64,000 nt of DNA from Nocardiopsis alborubida (GCF_012396365.1 NZ_JAAXPG010000025.1:1-64000), one strand, 5' to 3'. Shown: positions 7,813-17,264, counted from the stretch's first letter. The notes: a model not told the origin generated them from the sequence alone. Numbers and translations are program-made.

Positions 7813-9156
7813 TCACATCAGGTAAAGGAACACCGTCAGCACCAGACCGGCGATGGCGATCACCCACGTGTAGGGCAGCGTCGAGAGCATCGACCGCTCC
7901 GGACGCACCCCCGCGTACTGCGCGCTCCACACCGTCTGCGTGCTGGTGGGGTCCGACACCCCCAGTACCTGGCCGTAGGAGGCCATCAGCCCCAGCACCG
8001 CCGGAGCCGGGTAGATGCCGCCGGAGATGAGCACCCCGGCCACACCCGCGCCCAGACCGAAGATGTTCATCGGCCCCCGGTACAGGGCCAGCGGCACCAG
8101 CACGGCGAAGACCAGCACGAACAGCCACGGATTGCTGGGGCTGATCGCGGTCACCACCGGGGTGAGCGCCGAGACGGCGCCGGGCAGGTTCACCGCCGCC
8201 AGCAGCATGCCGATCGCGATGAACAGCACGATGGGCGGAGCGGCCACGTCGAAGGCCTGGTAGAGCGTGCGCAGCGCGGTGGAGGACATCTCGCGCCACG
8301 GCACGGCCGTCAGCAGCGCGAAGACCACACCGGCCAGCAGCGAGGGCACGATGGGCACGTGCAGTCCCAGCGCCAGCACGATCGGCACCAGCGGCGTGAC
8401 CAGCGCGTACCAGGGCGCGTCCCCGCGCCGCCTGCGCCGCTCGGCGGCCCGCTGGCGGCGGCTCGGCGGAGTCGTCCCGGCGCCTCCGGAACCGGTTCCC
8501 CCGGCTCCGGCCGGGACCCGCACCGCCCAGGTGTGCCGGGCGCCCCTGCGACGCATCTCGATGAGGATGTAGGCCAGCCCGCCCACCAGCGCGATCGGGA
8601 ACAGGCGCAGCTGGAAGTGCTGGACGGTGGAGACCGGGACCCCGATGGCGTCGGACAGGAACTGCCAGTTGATCAGCTCCAGCGGCAGCCCCGCGGCGAT
8701 GCCCACCAGCACGGTCCCGGCCGCGACGGTGGGGGTGACCCCGACCGCGATCATCGCGGGGATGCCCACCACACCGGCGAGCATGGCCGCGGGCGCGGAC
8801 CCGGTGATGCTGCCGCACAGGATCGCGACGACGAAGACGCCGACGGCGACCAGCGAGGGGCGCTCACCGCCGAACTCCACGATCTTGCGCACGAGGGTGG
8901 AGGCGATCCCCGCCTCGGACATCAGCGTGCCCAGCCAGCTGCCCAGGAGGATGGCGATCATGGTCGCGGCCAGGCGCGGGGCGCCCTCCTGGACGACCGT
9001 TCCGGTGACGCTGCCCTCCCCGCCCGTGAGCGGGGCGCCGGCGATGAGCGCGATCGCGACGGAGAGCAGGACGAGGGCGAAGGCGGTGGGCAGGCGGCGC
9101 GTCAGCATCAGGCCGACGCCCACCGCCATGGCGAGGAGGATCGCGAAGGCGGTCAC
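7813..9156 (-). CDS. Membrane permease of the ion-transporter type
   Basis: This 447-residue protein has about 11-12 hydrophobic segments and is organised as two halves around a cytoplasmic basic linker (about residues 205-235, rich in Arg). It resembles permeases of the ion-transporter superfamily that carry organic acids or small heterocycles; I cannot assign the substrate. The GTG start at 9156 overlaps the stop of the upstream HEHAH gene (GTGA), indicating translational coupling. As last gene of the LacI-headed operon with a hydantoinase A-like protein and FAD oxidoreductase, it probably imports their substrate. A strong hairpin follows. Confidence 0.75.
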   Translation of the reverse strand: MTAFAILLAMAVGVGLMLTRRLPTAFALVLLSVAIALIAGAPLTGGEGSVTGTVVQEGAPRLAATMIAILLGSWLGTLMSEAGIASTLVRKIVEFGGERPSLVAVGVFVVAILCGSITGSAPAAMLAGVVGIPAMIAVGVTPTVAAGTVLVGIAAGLPLELINWQFLSDAIGVPVSTVQHFQLRLFPIALVGGLAYILIEMRRRGARHTWAVRVPAGAGGTGSGGAGTTPPSRRQRAAERRRRRGDAPWYALVTPLVPIVLALGLHVPIVPSLLAGVVFALLTAVPWREMSSTALRTLYQAFDVAAPPIVLFIAIGMLLAAVNLPGAVSALTPVVTAISPSNPWLFVLVFAVLVPLALYRGPMNIFGLGAGVAGVLISGGIYPAPAVLGLMASYGQVLGVSDPTSTQTVWSAQYAGVRPERSMLSTLPYTWVIAIAGLVLTVFLYLM

Positions 9157-9965
9157 GGGCGTTCTCCGGGGAAGGTTCGCGGGGCGGGCCGGTCGTGGCC
9201 CGCGCCCCGGTGGGCAAGGGTGGCGGCGATGGCCGCGGTGAGCGCGATCGGGCTGCGGCGCAGCCCCGCGCGGCGGCGGGCGTAGGCGTGCGCGGCGATC
9301 TCGTCGGCGCCGACCACGTGGCCGCGCAGGCGCAGCGGCCCCAGGCGCACCAGGACGTGGTCGAGTTCGCGCCGCAGCGCGCGGCCCCGTCCGGCGTGCA
9401 GCATCCGGTGGGCGTGCTCGTGGGCCAGCGCGGTCTCGCGCAGGGCCGCGCGGGTGAGGTCGCGGCCCCACCCGGCATCGCGGGCCACGCGGTGGGCGTG
9501 GTCGAGGGCGTCGGTGTAGACGACCACCCGGTCGCCGGAGGCGCGGTGCAGGTACTCGGCGAGCAGGACCTCGCCCGGGCGCAGTCCGCCGGTGGCCCGC
9601 TCCTCCACACGCGGGCCCGAAGAACCCCTGAGGCTTGGAGCGCTCACCGCCCCCGAGGAACCCGTGACGCCTGGGGCGTCTGGGGCGCTCGTGGCGCCTC
9701 CTCCGGCCCCTCTGCCGCCCACCGTCCCAGCGGCCCCGGGATCCCCGACCGCTCCGGCGCTCACGGCGTCCTCGTCGGCCATGCGCTCGCCGAAGCGCAG
9801 CGCCGTGGCGGCCCAGGACAGCAGCAGGTCGCGGTCGCGTCCCTCGTGGGTGGCGGTCAGGGCGAGCAGGTCGGCGGCCAGCTCCTCGTCGGAGGCGGCG
9901 CCGATGCGCGCGTACTCCCGCGCGAGGTCGGCGTGGACCGCGCCCGGCGGCGTGTGCGCGCTCAC
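9153..9965 (-). CDS. Uncharacterised protein with HEHAH motif
   Basis: I do not recognise the family of this 270-residue protein. It has a helical N-terminal part (residues 1-65), a Gly/Ala/Pro-rich linker of about 60 residues, and a conserved-looking C-terminal domain. That domain has the stretch LAHEHAHRMLH, which fits the HExxH zinc-site pattern of metallopeptidases, followed by an Arg-rich tail. No signal peptide is seen. Both ends overlap neighbouring genes by four bases (GTGA at each junction), so it is produced together with the hydantoinase A-like protein and the permease. A zinc-dependent hydrolase role is possible but unproven; the motif could be coincidental in a His/Ala-rich helix. 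Confidence 0.6.
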   Translation of the reverse strand: MSAHTPPGAVHADLAREYARIGAASDEELAADLLALTATHEGRDRDLLLSWAATALRFGERMADEDAVSAGAVGDPGAAGTVGGRGAGGGATSAPDAPGVTGSSGAVSAPSLRGSSGPRVEERATGGLRPGEVLLAEYLHRASGDRVVVYTDALDHAHRVARDAGWGRDLTRAALRETALAHEHAHRMLHAGRGRALRRELDHVLVRLGPLRLRGHVVGADEIAAHAYARRRAGLRRSPIALTAAIAATLAHRGAGHDRPAPRTFPGERP

Positions 9966-12154
9966 CGCCGCTTCTCCATGACCGCGATGACCGTCTCGTC
10001 GGGGGCACGCCTGGCGATCTCCGCCGAGGCCAGCGCGACCAGGTGCCCCGGGTCCAGCACCCCCGACAGGTCGGCGAACTTGGGCCCCAGCAGCAGCCAC
10101 ACCGCCGGTGGCAGCGCCCCGCCGTCGCCGTAGGCGGTGCGCTCGGCCACCAGGTCCTTGAGCCGGCCCTCGGCCTCGGCGGCCACCAGCGTGTCCACCC
10201 AGGCGTCGGCGCTGTGCAGGCGCACCACCCCTTCGGCGTCCACCACCCGGACATGGGTGCGTTCGCGGGCCAAGCGCCCCAGCAAACCCCCGGGCCTGCG
10301 CACCAGCCCGAACACCCGGTACTGGCCGTTGGCCGCGTACTCGGTGAGTCCGGCCGGTTCGGCGCCCAGACTGGCCGCCGCCGCGGCGCGCGCCCGGGCC
10401 TCGGCGTCCGCGGTGGCGGTGCGGTCCTTGGTGCGCAGCTCGGTGGCGCCCGTGGCCACGGCCGCCACCAGGTTGCGCTGGGGGTCGACGGTGACGTCCA
10501 CCTCGATCCCCGCAGGGTCGGCGCCCTGGCGCAGCACCGCCTGCTCGGCCTCGGCGCGCACCGCGAGCACGTCGGCGTGGGTCGCGCCGGGGATGATGCG
10601 CTCCACCGACTCGCGCACCAGCGCCAGCGCCACGCCCAGGGGGCTGATGACCTCGCTGTGCGCGGCGATGCGCGCGTCCAGCCCGGTGCGCTGACCCAGG
10701 TAGGGGGTGACGGTGGCCGCGCCTCCGCCCCCGCCGACCAGGGCGCACACCTGCCGGTCCAGCCCGTACTCGGCCACCATCTCGTCCACGACCGCGGCCA
10801 CGCGCTCGGTGGCCTTGTGCAGCACCGCGCGGGCGGCCTCCTCCACCTCCACGCCCAGGGCCCGGGCCAGCGGGGCGAGGGCGGCGCGGGAGGCACGGGC
10901 GTCGGCGCGGGCGTAGTCGCCCCCGGGGACGAGCCCGGCGGCGTTGGCCGCGCAGGTCACGGTCAGGGCGAAGCGCCGCCCACCGCTCTCCAGGACGGCG
11001 TAGTCGCCCGGGTCGGAGGCCATGGGGCTGATCCGGACCAGGCGGGCGCCCTCCAGCTCGGCCGGATCGGCGAAGCAGGCGTAGGGCAGCCCGGCGATGT
11101 GGGCGCTGCGCGGCCCCACGTCGGCCAGGCCCGCCCGGCCGGGGCCCTCACCCCCGCCGATCCGGATGAGGGAGCCCCCGCCGATGCCGACGGTGCGCAC
11201 GTCCAGCGCCGACAGGTAGGTCTCCTTGCCGCCCAGGCGGGCGTGGCGGATCTGCACCCGCCCGCGCCGGATGACGCTGATGTCGGTGGAGGTGCCGCCG
11301 GTCTCCAGGAACACGCCCTCGCTGACCTTCTCCCCCATCAGGGCGCCCGCCACCCCCGCGGCGGGGCCGGAGAGCACGGTGAGCAGGGGCCGGTGGCGCA
11401 TCTCGGGCAGCGACATCACGCCGCCGTCGCAGCGCATGACCATGAGCGGGGCGGTGACACCGGCCTTGTGGATGCTGCGCTCGACCAGGTCGGCGGTCTG
11501 GAGCATGCGGGGCATGACCCCGGCGTTGAGCGCAGCGGTGCGGGCGCGCTTGCCCAGGCCGTAGAGCTGGGTGATCTCGTGGGTGGCCGTCACCGGAACC
11601 CCGCGGGTGCGGGCGGCCTCCAGCACGGCCAGCTCACCGCGGGGGTCGTCCACGCTGAAGGGTTCGACGGCGACGACGACCTCGGCCCCCTCGGCGACCA
11701 CCTGGTCGACACTGGCCAGGGCCGCGCCCTCCCGGTCGGGTTCGCGCAGCGCGGCGTAGCGCACGGGCAGCGGGTGCCCCGAGTCCAGCCTGAGCTTGCC
11801 CAGGGAGCGCAGCCTGCGGGTGGCGAAGGCGTCGTAGCCGCTGCCGACGCCGACGATGCCGATGGTGGCCACATCGCCCTCCAGCAGGGCGTTGGTGGCC
11901 TGGGTGGTGCCGTGGGCGAGGAAGCCCACGTCCTCGGCGCGCACGCCGATGTCGCCGAGCAGGCGTTCCAGCGCGGTCATGATGCCGTGGGCCACGCCGT
12001 CGGCGTGGTCGTGGCTGGTGGGCACCTTGACCTGGCCCAGCAGGGCGTAGGTGGTGGCGCTGACGGCCACGGCGTCGGTGAAGGTCCCGCCGACGTCGAT
12101 GCCGATGCGCACGGGACCGGGGCCCGGGGACGGGGTTGGGGTCGCGTCGCTCAT
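9962..12154 (-). CDS. Hydantoinase A / 5-oxoprolinase N-terminal-type protein
   Basis: The 730-residue protein has the Hydant_A_N and Hydantoinase_A domains in order. The ATP-binding opening GIDVGGTFTD is at residues 18-27, a HGTTQATNALLEGD phosphate-loop segment follows, and the large domain contains the GGTSTDISV signature near the middle. Such proteins, normally with a HyuB partner, use ATP to open cyclic amides such as hydantoins or 5-oxoproline. No hyuB gene is in this window; the operon has a HEHAH protein and permease instead. I prefer ATG 12154 to the GTG six bases upstream because AAGGGG is then well spaced. The reaction in this context is undetermined. Confidence 0.85.
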   Translation of the reverse strand: MSDATPTPSPGPGPVRIGIDVGGTFTDAVAVSATTYALLGQVKVPTSHDHADGVAHGIMTALERLLGDIGVRAEDVGFLAHGTTQATNALLEGDVATIGIVGVGSGYDAFATRRLRSLGKLRLDSGHPLPVRYAALREPDREGAALASVDQVVAEGAEVVVAVEPFSVDDPRGELAVLEAARTRGVPVTATHEITQLYGLGKRARTAALNAGVMPRMLQTADLVERSIHKAGVTAPLMVMRCDGGVMSLPEMRHRPLLTVLSGPAAGVAGALMGEKVSEGVFLETGGTSTDISVIRRGRVQIRHARLGGKETYLSALDVRTVGIGGGSLIRIGGGEGPGRAGLADVGPRSAHIAGLPYACFADPAELEGARLVRISPMASDPGDYAVLESGGRRFALTVTCAANAAGLVPGGDYARADARASRAALAPLARALGVEVEEAARAVLHKATERVAAVVDEMVAEYGLDRQVCALVGGGGGAATVTPYLGQRTGLDARIAAHSEVISPLGVALALVRESVERIIPGATHADVLAVRAEAEQAVLRQGADPAGIEVDVTVDPQRNLVAAVATGATELRTKDRTATADAEARARAAAAASLGAEPAGLTEYAANGQYRVFGLVRRPGGLLGRLARERTHVRVVDAEGVVRLHSADAWVDTLVAAEAEGRLKDLVAERTAYGDGGALPPAVWLLLGPKFADLSGVLDPGHLVALASAEIARRAPDETVIAVMEKRR

Positions 12155-12245
12155 GGTCACCCCTTCTGTGGGGAGTCGGGCGGTGGGGAGTGGGGCCGTA
12201 CGGATACGGGTCGTGCGGGGGCGTGCGGGACCGGCGCGGGAGGGG

Positions 12246-13868
12246 TCAGTAGCCGCGCACGTCGGGCCAGTGGCGCTCGACGCCGGTGCGGTCCAGCAGG
12301 GAGGTGAAGGCCTCCAGCAGTGCGTCCTTGGCGCGCACGGCGTGCGGCGTGGTGCCGTGCTCCAGGGCGAAGGCGGCCAGCCGCCCGGCGGCCTCGCCGA
12401 TGTTCCACTCCACCGGGTGCAGCCGGAAGCAGCCGTTGGTGATGTGGGTGGTGCCGATGTTCTTGGCGGCGGGCAGCAGGTTGGTCTCCCGCTCGGGCAG
12501 CAGGGCGCCCAGCGGGATCTCGAACGGGACGCTGGCCACGTCCACGTAGTTGTCGCCGCCCGTGGAGGGGTGCAGGTCGATACGGTAGCTGCCCACGCCC
12601 ACCGAGTCGTGGCGGCGCACGATGCCGTGCGGGCCCAGCAGGTCCAGGGACACGTCGTGCTCGGTGACGGTGGTCACCGCCCGGATGCGCCGGGACTCGC
12701 GCACGTAGGCGGCCTTGGCCAGGCCCCTCTCCGCGCCGGTGACGTCGGGCCGGGGCTTCAGACCCGGGAAACCGGTGCCGCCGTCGGCGCGGGGCGCCTC
12801 GGTCTGGAGCCAGTACAGCACCGACAGCGACAGCTGGCGGGCCTCCTCGTGCGCCTCGCGGACGGTCCGGGCGTCCACCAGACCCTCGATCTCCAGGGCG
12901 GGCTTGAGCCAGTAGTCGTTGAGCGGCCAGTTGGCCAGGGTGATGTCGGAGTCGAAGGCGCCGGGCAGGTGCATGCGCCGGGCCAGGATGCGCCGGAAGC
13001 CCCACAGCTCCTTGTCGCCCGCGTCGGCGCTCTGGTCGGCGGCCACCGCCAGCGGGTCGGTGTCGGGGTTGGGCACGAAGGTGCGCGCCACCGGCTCCAG
13101 GGTGCGCGGGTCGGGGGCCGAGAAGCCCAGCAGCGGCCCCGGCCAGAACTCGGGTGTGTAGGAGCGCCAGAAGTCGTACATCGCCGGGCGCTCGATGGTG
13201 TGGTCCTCGCCGTCGTGGTGTGACATGGCGAAGCAGTAGGTGATGCCCTGGAGGTTGGCGGGGTCGGCCGCCTCGGGGGCGTGCGGCTCACCGTGCTCGG
13301 AGCGGGCCTCGGCGCCGGTGACGTGCTCCAGACCCGCCATCGGCAGCAGGTCGCCGTTCTCGGTGGCGTCCAGGACGTAGGCGGCGCTCACGGTGTGGCG
13401 GCGCCCCCGCTCGTCCTCCAGTTCCACCGCGCTCACCCGGTCGCCGTCGGTGTGCGCCGCCACCGGACGGTGGCGCAGCAGGACGGTCAGGCGCCCGGCC
13501 GCGCGGTGCGGGCCCACCATCTCCTCCAGCACCGCCAGGGCCACCCGGGGCTCGTGGCACAGCTTGCTGACCCGGCCCGCGCCGGGGTTGAGGGTGAGCG
13601 AGGAGGCGGCCTCGGCCCGCAGCGGGTAGGCGCGGCGGTAGTGGTCGCGGATGCCCTCGCGCAGGCGCCGGTAGGACGCGGTGGAGCCGAAGCGCTCGAT
13701 CCACGGGTTCTCGTCGGGCGGCACCGCCTGCGCGGTGAGCTGCCCGCCGATCCAGTCGGTCTCCTCGGTCAGCACCACGCGGCGGCCGGAGTCGGCGGCG
13801 GCCAGGGCCGCGGCCACGCCGCCCAGTCCCCCGCCGACGACGAGGATCTCTGTGCCGGTCTCGGTCAT
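12246..13868 (-). CDS. FAD-dependent oxidoreductase (FAD_oxidored type)
   Basis: This 540-residue flavoprotein starts with the dinucleotide-binding motif GGGLGG (about residues 11-16) and the adjoining ETDWIGGQLTAQAVPPDE segment found in the FAD-dependent oxidoreductase group that includes xanthan lyase-associated proteins. The downstream VLDATENGDLLPMAG and the C-terminal NLLPAAKNIGTTHITNG segments are also conserved in that group. No signal peptide is seen, so it acts in the cytoplasm on an unknown substrate, often carbohydrate-derived. It starts 11 bases after the LacI regulator gene and is the first structural gene of that operon. Confidence 0.82.
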   Translation of the reverse strand: MTETGTEILVVGGGLGGVAAALAAADSGRRVVLTEETDWIGGQLTAQAVPPDENPWIERFGSTASYRRLREGIRDHYRRAYPLRAEAASSLTLNPGAGRVSKLCHEPRVALAVLEEMVGPHRAAGRLTVLLRHRPVAAHTDGDRVSAVELEDERGRRHTVSAAYVLDATENGDLLPMAGLEHVTGAEARSEHGEPHAPEAADPANLQGITYCFAMSHHDGEDHTIERPAMYDFWRSYTPEFWPGPLLGFSAPDPRTLEPVARTFVPNPDTDPLAVAADQSADAGDKELWGFRRILARRMHLPGAFDSDITLANWPLNDYWLKPALEIEGLVDARTVREAHEEARQLSLSVLYWLQTEAPRADGGTGFPGLKPRPDVTGAERGLAKAAYVRESRRIRAVTTVTEHDVSLDLLGPHGIVRRHDSVGVGSYRIDLHPSTGGDNYVDVASVPFEIPLGALLPERETNLLPAAKNIGTTHITNGCFRLHPVEWNIGEAAGRLAAFALEHGTTPHAVRAKDALLEAFTSLLDRTGVERHWPDVRGY

Positions 13869-13879
13869 GAGGGCCTTTC

Positions 13880-14956
13880 TCAGGTGTGTCGTGTCCGGGG
13901 CGCGGCGACGGTGCCGCCCTCCACCGGCTCGCAGGGCAGCAGGCGCCGGGGGGTCTCCCCGTGGGCGCCCGCGATCAGTTCCAGCAGCAGACGGACCGCG
14001 TCGCGGCCCATCGCGCGCAGGGGCACGTCGAAGCCGCCGTAGGCCGCGCCGCCGCCCGGGGCACGGCCCCGGGTCCCGGTCGGCGCGCCCAGCAGGGCCA
14101 GGGACAGCTCGGCCGGGCAGCGCAGACCGGCCCGGTCCACCGCGGCGGCCAGGCCGTCCAGGGCCGCGCCGGTGTCGGTCTGCTCGACCACGACGGCGGT
14201 CACGCCCTCCTCCAGCCAGCGCCGCAACAGTTCGTCCAGGTCCGAGCCGTCGGTGCGCGCCACCAGGCGCGCGGTGTCGATCCCGGCCGCGCGGGCGCCG
14301 CGCAGAACGCCCTCCTCACGGTCGGTCGAGGCCGGGGCCTGGTCGTGCTCGCGCAGGTAGCGCAGCTCGCGGTGGCCCAGAGCGGCCAGGCGCGCCACCA
14401 CCTGGGCCGAGGCCGAGACGTAGTCGGCGCCCACGTAGGGCACGCCGGGCTCGTCGCGGCGGCCGATGTAGACGAAGGGGAAGCCGTCCTCGGCCAGGCG
14501 CCGGATGGGCTCGTCGGGCACGTGGCGGCCGAAGAACAGGCAGCCGTCGGCCACCCGCACCCGCCGCACCGCGGCCGGGTCGTCGGCGCTGGCGGCGGCG
14601 CGCGCGGACCCGGTGAACAGGATGAGGTCCTGGCCCTGGGCCGCGGCCTCCTCCTCCACCCCGACCAGGACCGGGTAGTAGGAGTGCGCCACGTCGGTGG
14701 GGAAGGTGGTGCTGAAGGTGTACAGCCCCAGCATCGCGTTGCTGGCCGAGGCCAGCCGGGTGGCGACCGGGTCGGGCACGTAGCCCAGCTCCTCGGCGGC
14801 GTCGAGCACCCGCTGGCGGGTCTCGCGGGCCAGGGACATCCCGGTGGGGGTGCCCCGCAACACCAGCGAGACCGTGGCCTGGGAGACCCCGGCCGCCCGC
14901 GCGATGTCGGACTGGCGGGGGCGGCGCCGCGGCCCCGCCCTCCTGACTTCCGTCAC
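13880..14956 (-). CDS. LacI-family transcriptional regulator
   Basis: The 358-residue protein has the LacI helix-turn-helix near its N-terminus (SDIARAAGVSQATVSLVLRG) and a periplasmic-binding-protein-like sensor domain from about residue 70. The GTG at 14956 has an AGGAGGAA ribosome site. It is the first gene of an operon with an FAD oxidoreductase, hydantoinase A-like protein and permease. Two near-identical palindromes upstream, shared with the divergent secreted-protein gene, indicate autoregulation and control of both directions. The inducer is unknown; LacI control of a hydantoinase-type operon suggests a sugar-linked substrate. Confidence 0.92.
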   Translation of the reverse strand: MTEVRRAGPRRRPRQSDIARAAGVSQATVSLVLRGTPTGMSLARETRQRVLDAAEELGYVPDPVATRLASASNAMLGLYTFSTTFPTDVAHSYYPVLVGVEEEAAAQGQDLILFTGSARAAASADDPAAVRRVRVADGCLFFGRHVPDEPIRRLAEDGFPFVYIGRRDEPGVPYVGADYVSASAQVVARLAALGHRELRYLREHDQAPASTDREEGVLRGARAAGIDTARLVARTDGSDLDELLRRWLEEGVTAVVVEQTDTGAALDGLAAAVDRAGLRCPAELSLALLGAPTGTRGRAPGGGAAYGGFDVPLRAMGRDAVRLLLELIAGAHGETPRRLLPCEPVEGGTVAAPRTRHT

Positions 14957-14981
14957 CTGTTCCTCCTCTTGCGTACCGCGT

Positions 14982-14993
14982 TAATGCGCATTA
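14982..14993. promoter_or_regulatory. LacI operator, regulator-proximal
   Basis: TAATGCGCATTA is a perfect 12-base palindrome with the central CG typical of LacI-family sites. It lies 26 bases upstream of the LacI start codon, so occupancy would repress the regulator operon. Confidence 0.8.
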
Positions 14994-15072
14994 GTCGACG
15001 ACTGTGAGCCGCGCCACGGCAGATGTCAAGAGGATGACGGGCGAATTCCCACCCGGAGACAGGATCTTTCGT

Positions 15073-15084
15073 TAATACGTATTA
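15073..15084. promoter_or_regulatory. LacI operator, divergent-gene side
   Basis: TAATACGTATTA matches the first site except at two compensating bases; both sit in the context GTTAATRCGYATTAG. Centres are 91 bases apart in the divergent region, so one regulator could loop the DNA and control both transcripts. Confidence 0.8.
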
Positions 15085-15165
15085 GAACCTTGACCAGCGC
15101 ATCAGCGCTGGTGAAGACTCTGGGCCTCGGAGCCTCCCCCCGACCCGCTCCGGAAGGGAACCGTC

Positions 15166-16218
15166 ATGTCCGACGACGCTCACCCCCGCCCCCTCACCGC
15201 CCCCGACCGCCGCGCGGTCCTGCGGAGCGCCGGAGCGGCCGCCGCGGGCGCCCTGCTGGCCCCGGGACTGCCGGCCCCGGCCTCGGCGGGCACCGCGACC
15301 GCGACCCCGGCCACCACCGACGGCGCCGCGGCGGCCGACGTCCTGCCGACGTACCGGTTCCTGCGCGAGGCGCTCGACACCGCCCGACTGGACTACAACC
15401 CGACCGGGGAGCTGATCTTCCCCTGCCTGCGCGGAACCGTGGGCCGCCTGCCCGACGCGCCCGGCCGCTTCCTGCTCTACTACGCCCCGCACGAGAGGCC
15501 CGGCGGCATCTGCCTGGCCTACGCCGACAGCCCGGACGGGCCCTTCACCGAGTACCCGCGCAACCCCGTCGTGGCCAACGTGTGGGACCCGCACTACGAC
15601 GTCAGCCACGTGTCCTCACCGCACGTGATGTGGAACTCCGAACACCGCGAGATGTGGCTCTACTTCCACGGGGAGAACACCACGACGCGGCTGGCCCGCT
15701 CACGCGACGGCGTCGGCTTCACCTACGAGGGCGAGGTGCTGACCACGGCGATGGTGCCGGGCACCACCGAGGCCTCCTACGCGCGCGTCTTCGAGTACCG
15801 CCTGCCCGACCGGGGCGCGCGCTACGTCATGGTCTTCATGCGCAACAGCACCGGCAACCACCGCTCCATCGGGTGGGGGTGGTCGGCGGACGGGATCACG
15901 TTCGACTTCGATCCCGACCCGCTCGTGGACCACGCCGAGGTGGGGGTGTCGGACCTGTCCGGCCCGCACGTGGTCGAGCGCGGGGGCAGCACCTACGTCG
16001 CCTACCACACCAACCTGGGCGACATCCGCCTCACCGAGGTGGGGCGCGACTTCGGCCTGCGCCGCCACCTGGGCACGGTGCACACCCCCATGGCCGGGCC
16101 GCCGGACTCGGGCCGCAGCGCGGCGCCCTCCTTCGGCTCCGACGGAGGCGTGCAGTACATGTTCTACGAGGCCGGGCACCGGCTCGGGGCGACCATCGCC
16201 ATCGCCCGCGCCGACTGA
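15166..16218 (+). CDS. Tat-exported five-bladed beta-propeller protein, glycosidase-like
   Basis: The 350-residue product opens with a twin-arginine signal (DRRAVLRSAG, residues 14-23), then an Ala-rich hydrophobic stretch and a probable cleavage site near ASA (about residue 41). The mature part has repeated W/F-Y-F and D-G-x-x-F segments (SPDGPF, SRDGVGFTYEG, SADGITFDFD) spaced as in GH43/GH32/GH117-type beta-propellers that bind or cleave glycans. No catalytic triad could be assigned confidently. GGAAGGG precedes the ATG. It is divergent from the LacI operon and shares its operators, so it probably releases or binds the extracellular substrate for that system. Confidence 0.75.
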   Translation: MSDDAHPRPLTAPDRRAVLRSAGAAAAGALLAPGLPAPASAGTATATPATTDGAAAADVLPTYRFLREALDTARLDYNPTGELIFPCLRGTVGRLPDAPGRFLLYYAPHERPGGICLAYADSPDGPFTEYPRNPVVANVWDPHYDVSHVSSPHVMWNSEHREMWLYFHGENTTTRLARSRDGVGFTYEGEVLTTAMVPGTTEASYARVFEYRLPDRGARYVMVFMRNSTGNHRSIGWGWSADGITFDFDPDPLVDHAEVGVSDLSGPHVVERGGSTYVAYHTNLGDIRLTEVGRDFGLRRHLGTVHTPMAGPPDSGRSAAPSFGSDGGVQYMFYEAGHRLGATIAIARAD

Positions 16219-16252
16219 GCCGCGGCGTGCCCGGCTGACAGACGGACGGGGG

Positions 16253-17065
16253 TCAGGCCTTGCGGGCCACCCCGCAGTACTCGGCCACCGGACGCGCCCC
16301 GCCCACCTCGACCGGGGCCGGACGCCACAGGGAGCAGGAGACCACGCCCGGCTCCAGCAGTTCCAGCCCGTCGAAGAGCGCACTGATCCGCTCGGCCGTG
16401 CGGATGGTGAGCTTGGGGGTGCCGCGCTCGTTCCAGGCCGCGGCCACCTGGTGGGCGCGTTCGCGGTCGATGTCGTCGGTGGGGTGGGACAGGACCAGGA
16501 AGCTGCCCGGGGCCAGGGCCTCCAGGAGCCGGTCCAGGATCGAGCGGACCTCGGCGTCGTCGGCGACGAAGTTGACCACGCCCAGCAGCATCAGCGCCAC
16601 CGGCCGCTCCAGGTCCAGGGTCCGGGAGGCCTCCCGCAGGATGGCCCGCGGGTCGCGCAGGTCGGCGTCGACGTAGTCGGTGGCCCCCTGGTCGCTGCCG
16701 GTGAGCAGGGCGCGGGCGTGGGTCAGCACCAGCGGGTCGTTGTCGACGTAGACGACCCTCGCGTCGGGCGCCACCGACTGGGCCACCTCGTGGGTGTTGT
16801 TGTGGGTGGGCAGCCCGGTGCCGATGTCCAGGAACTGCCGAACGCCCTCCTCGCGCGCCAGGTGGGTCACGGCGCGCACGAGGAAGCCACGGTCGGCGAC
16901 CGCGTTGTCCACGATCTCGGGGAAGAAGGAGCGGATCTGCTCACCCATCTCCCGGTCCACCGGGTAGTTGTCCCTGCCGCCCAGCCAGTAGTTCCAGATC
17001 CGGGCGTTGTGGGGGACGGAGGTGTCGATCCGGGGGGCGGAAGCCTCAGGGGTCTCGGGGGGCAC
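16253..17065 (-). CDS. SAM-dependent methyltransferase, actinobacterial Methyltransf_19 type
   Basis: This 270-residue protein matches the large actinobacterial DUF574/Methyltransf_19 family. It shows the family N-terminal signature ARIWNYWLGGRDNY (residues 21-34), the SAM-binding motif I DIGTGLPT (80-87), and the acidic motif YVDNDPL that holds the ribose. The substrate is unknown; the family is numerous and usually monocistronic. The GTG at 17065 is preceded by AGAAGG at eight bases. It converges with the exported propeller gene and is divergent from the RlaP-type gene, with no sign of a functional link to either. Confidence 0.92.
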   Translation of the reverse strand: MPPETPEASAPRIDTSVPHNARIWNYWLGGRDNYPVDREMGEQIRSFFPEIVDNAVADRGFLVRAVTHLAREEGVRQFLDIGTGLPTHNNTHEVAQSVAPDARVVYVDNDPLVLTHARALLTGSDQGATDYVDADLRDPRAILREASRTLDLERPVALMLLGVVNFVADDAEVRSILDRLLEALAPGSFLVLSHPTDDIDRERAHQVAAAWNERGTPKLTIRTAERISALFDGLELLEPGVVSCSLWRPAPVEVGGARPVAEYCGVARKA

Positions 17066-17226
17066 GGGCCTGCCTTCTACGCTCGTTCTGGGGAGAAAAG
17101 GGGCGTACCCGGACAAGTAAAGGGCTCTCGGGGCCCACCGGCAAGCTCTCCCGGGGCGTGTCCCCGACGACGGCACCGGCCCGCCAAGGCCCCGAGGCAA
17201 CCGGACAGCCGTCGGCCCCGCACGCC

Positions 17227-17264
17227 GAAAAGCACTCGTGCCCCGGGCCCCCGGCGGATAACGT
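17227..17264 (+). promoter_or_regulatory. Promoter of nucleotidyltransferase gene, shared motif copy A
   Basis: GAAAAGCACT (17227-17236) is followed after 22 bases by TAACGT (17259-17264), a plausible -10 element. The same arrangement occurs before the tRNA-like unit at 18520, pointing to a common regulator or sigma factor. Confidence 0.6.

Noticed and set aside
7813..10896. A single 1,027-residue fusion protein across the permease and HyuA genes
   Set aside because: The long frame crosses out-of-frame sequence of two genes; the real genes meet at GTGA overlaps at 9153-9156 and 9962-9965.
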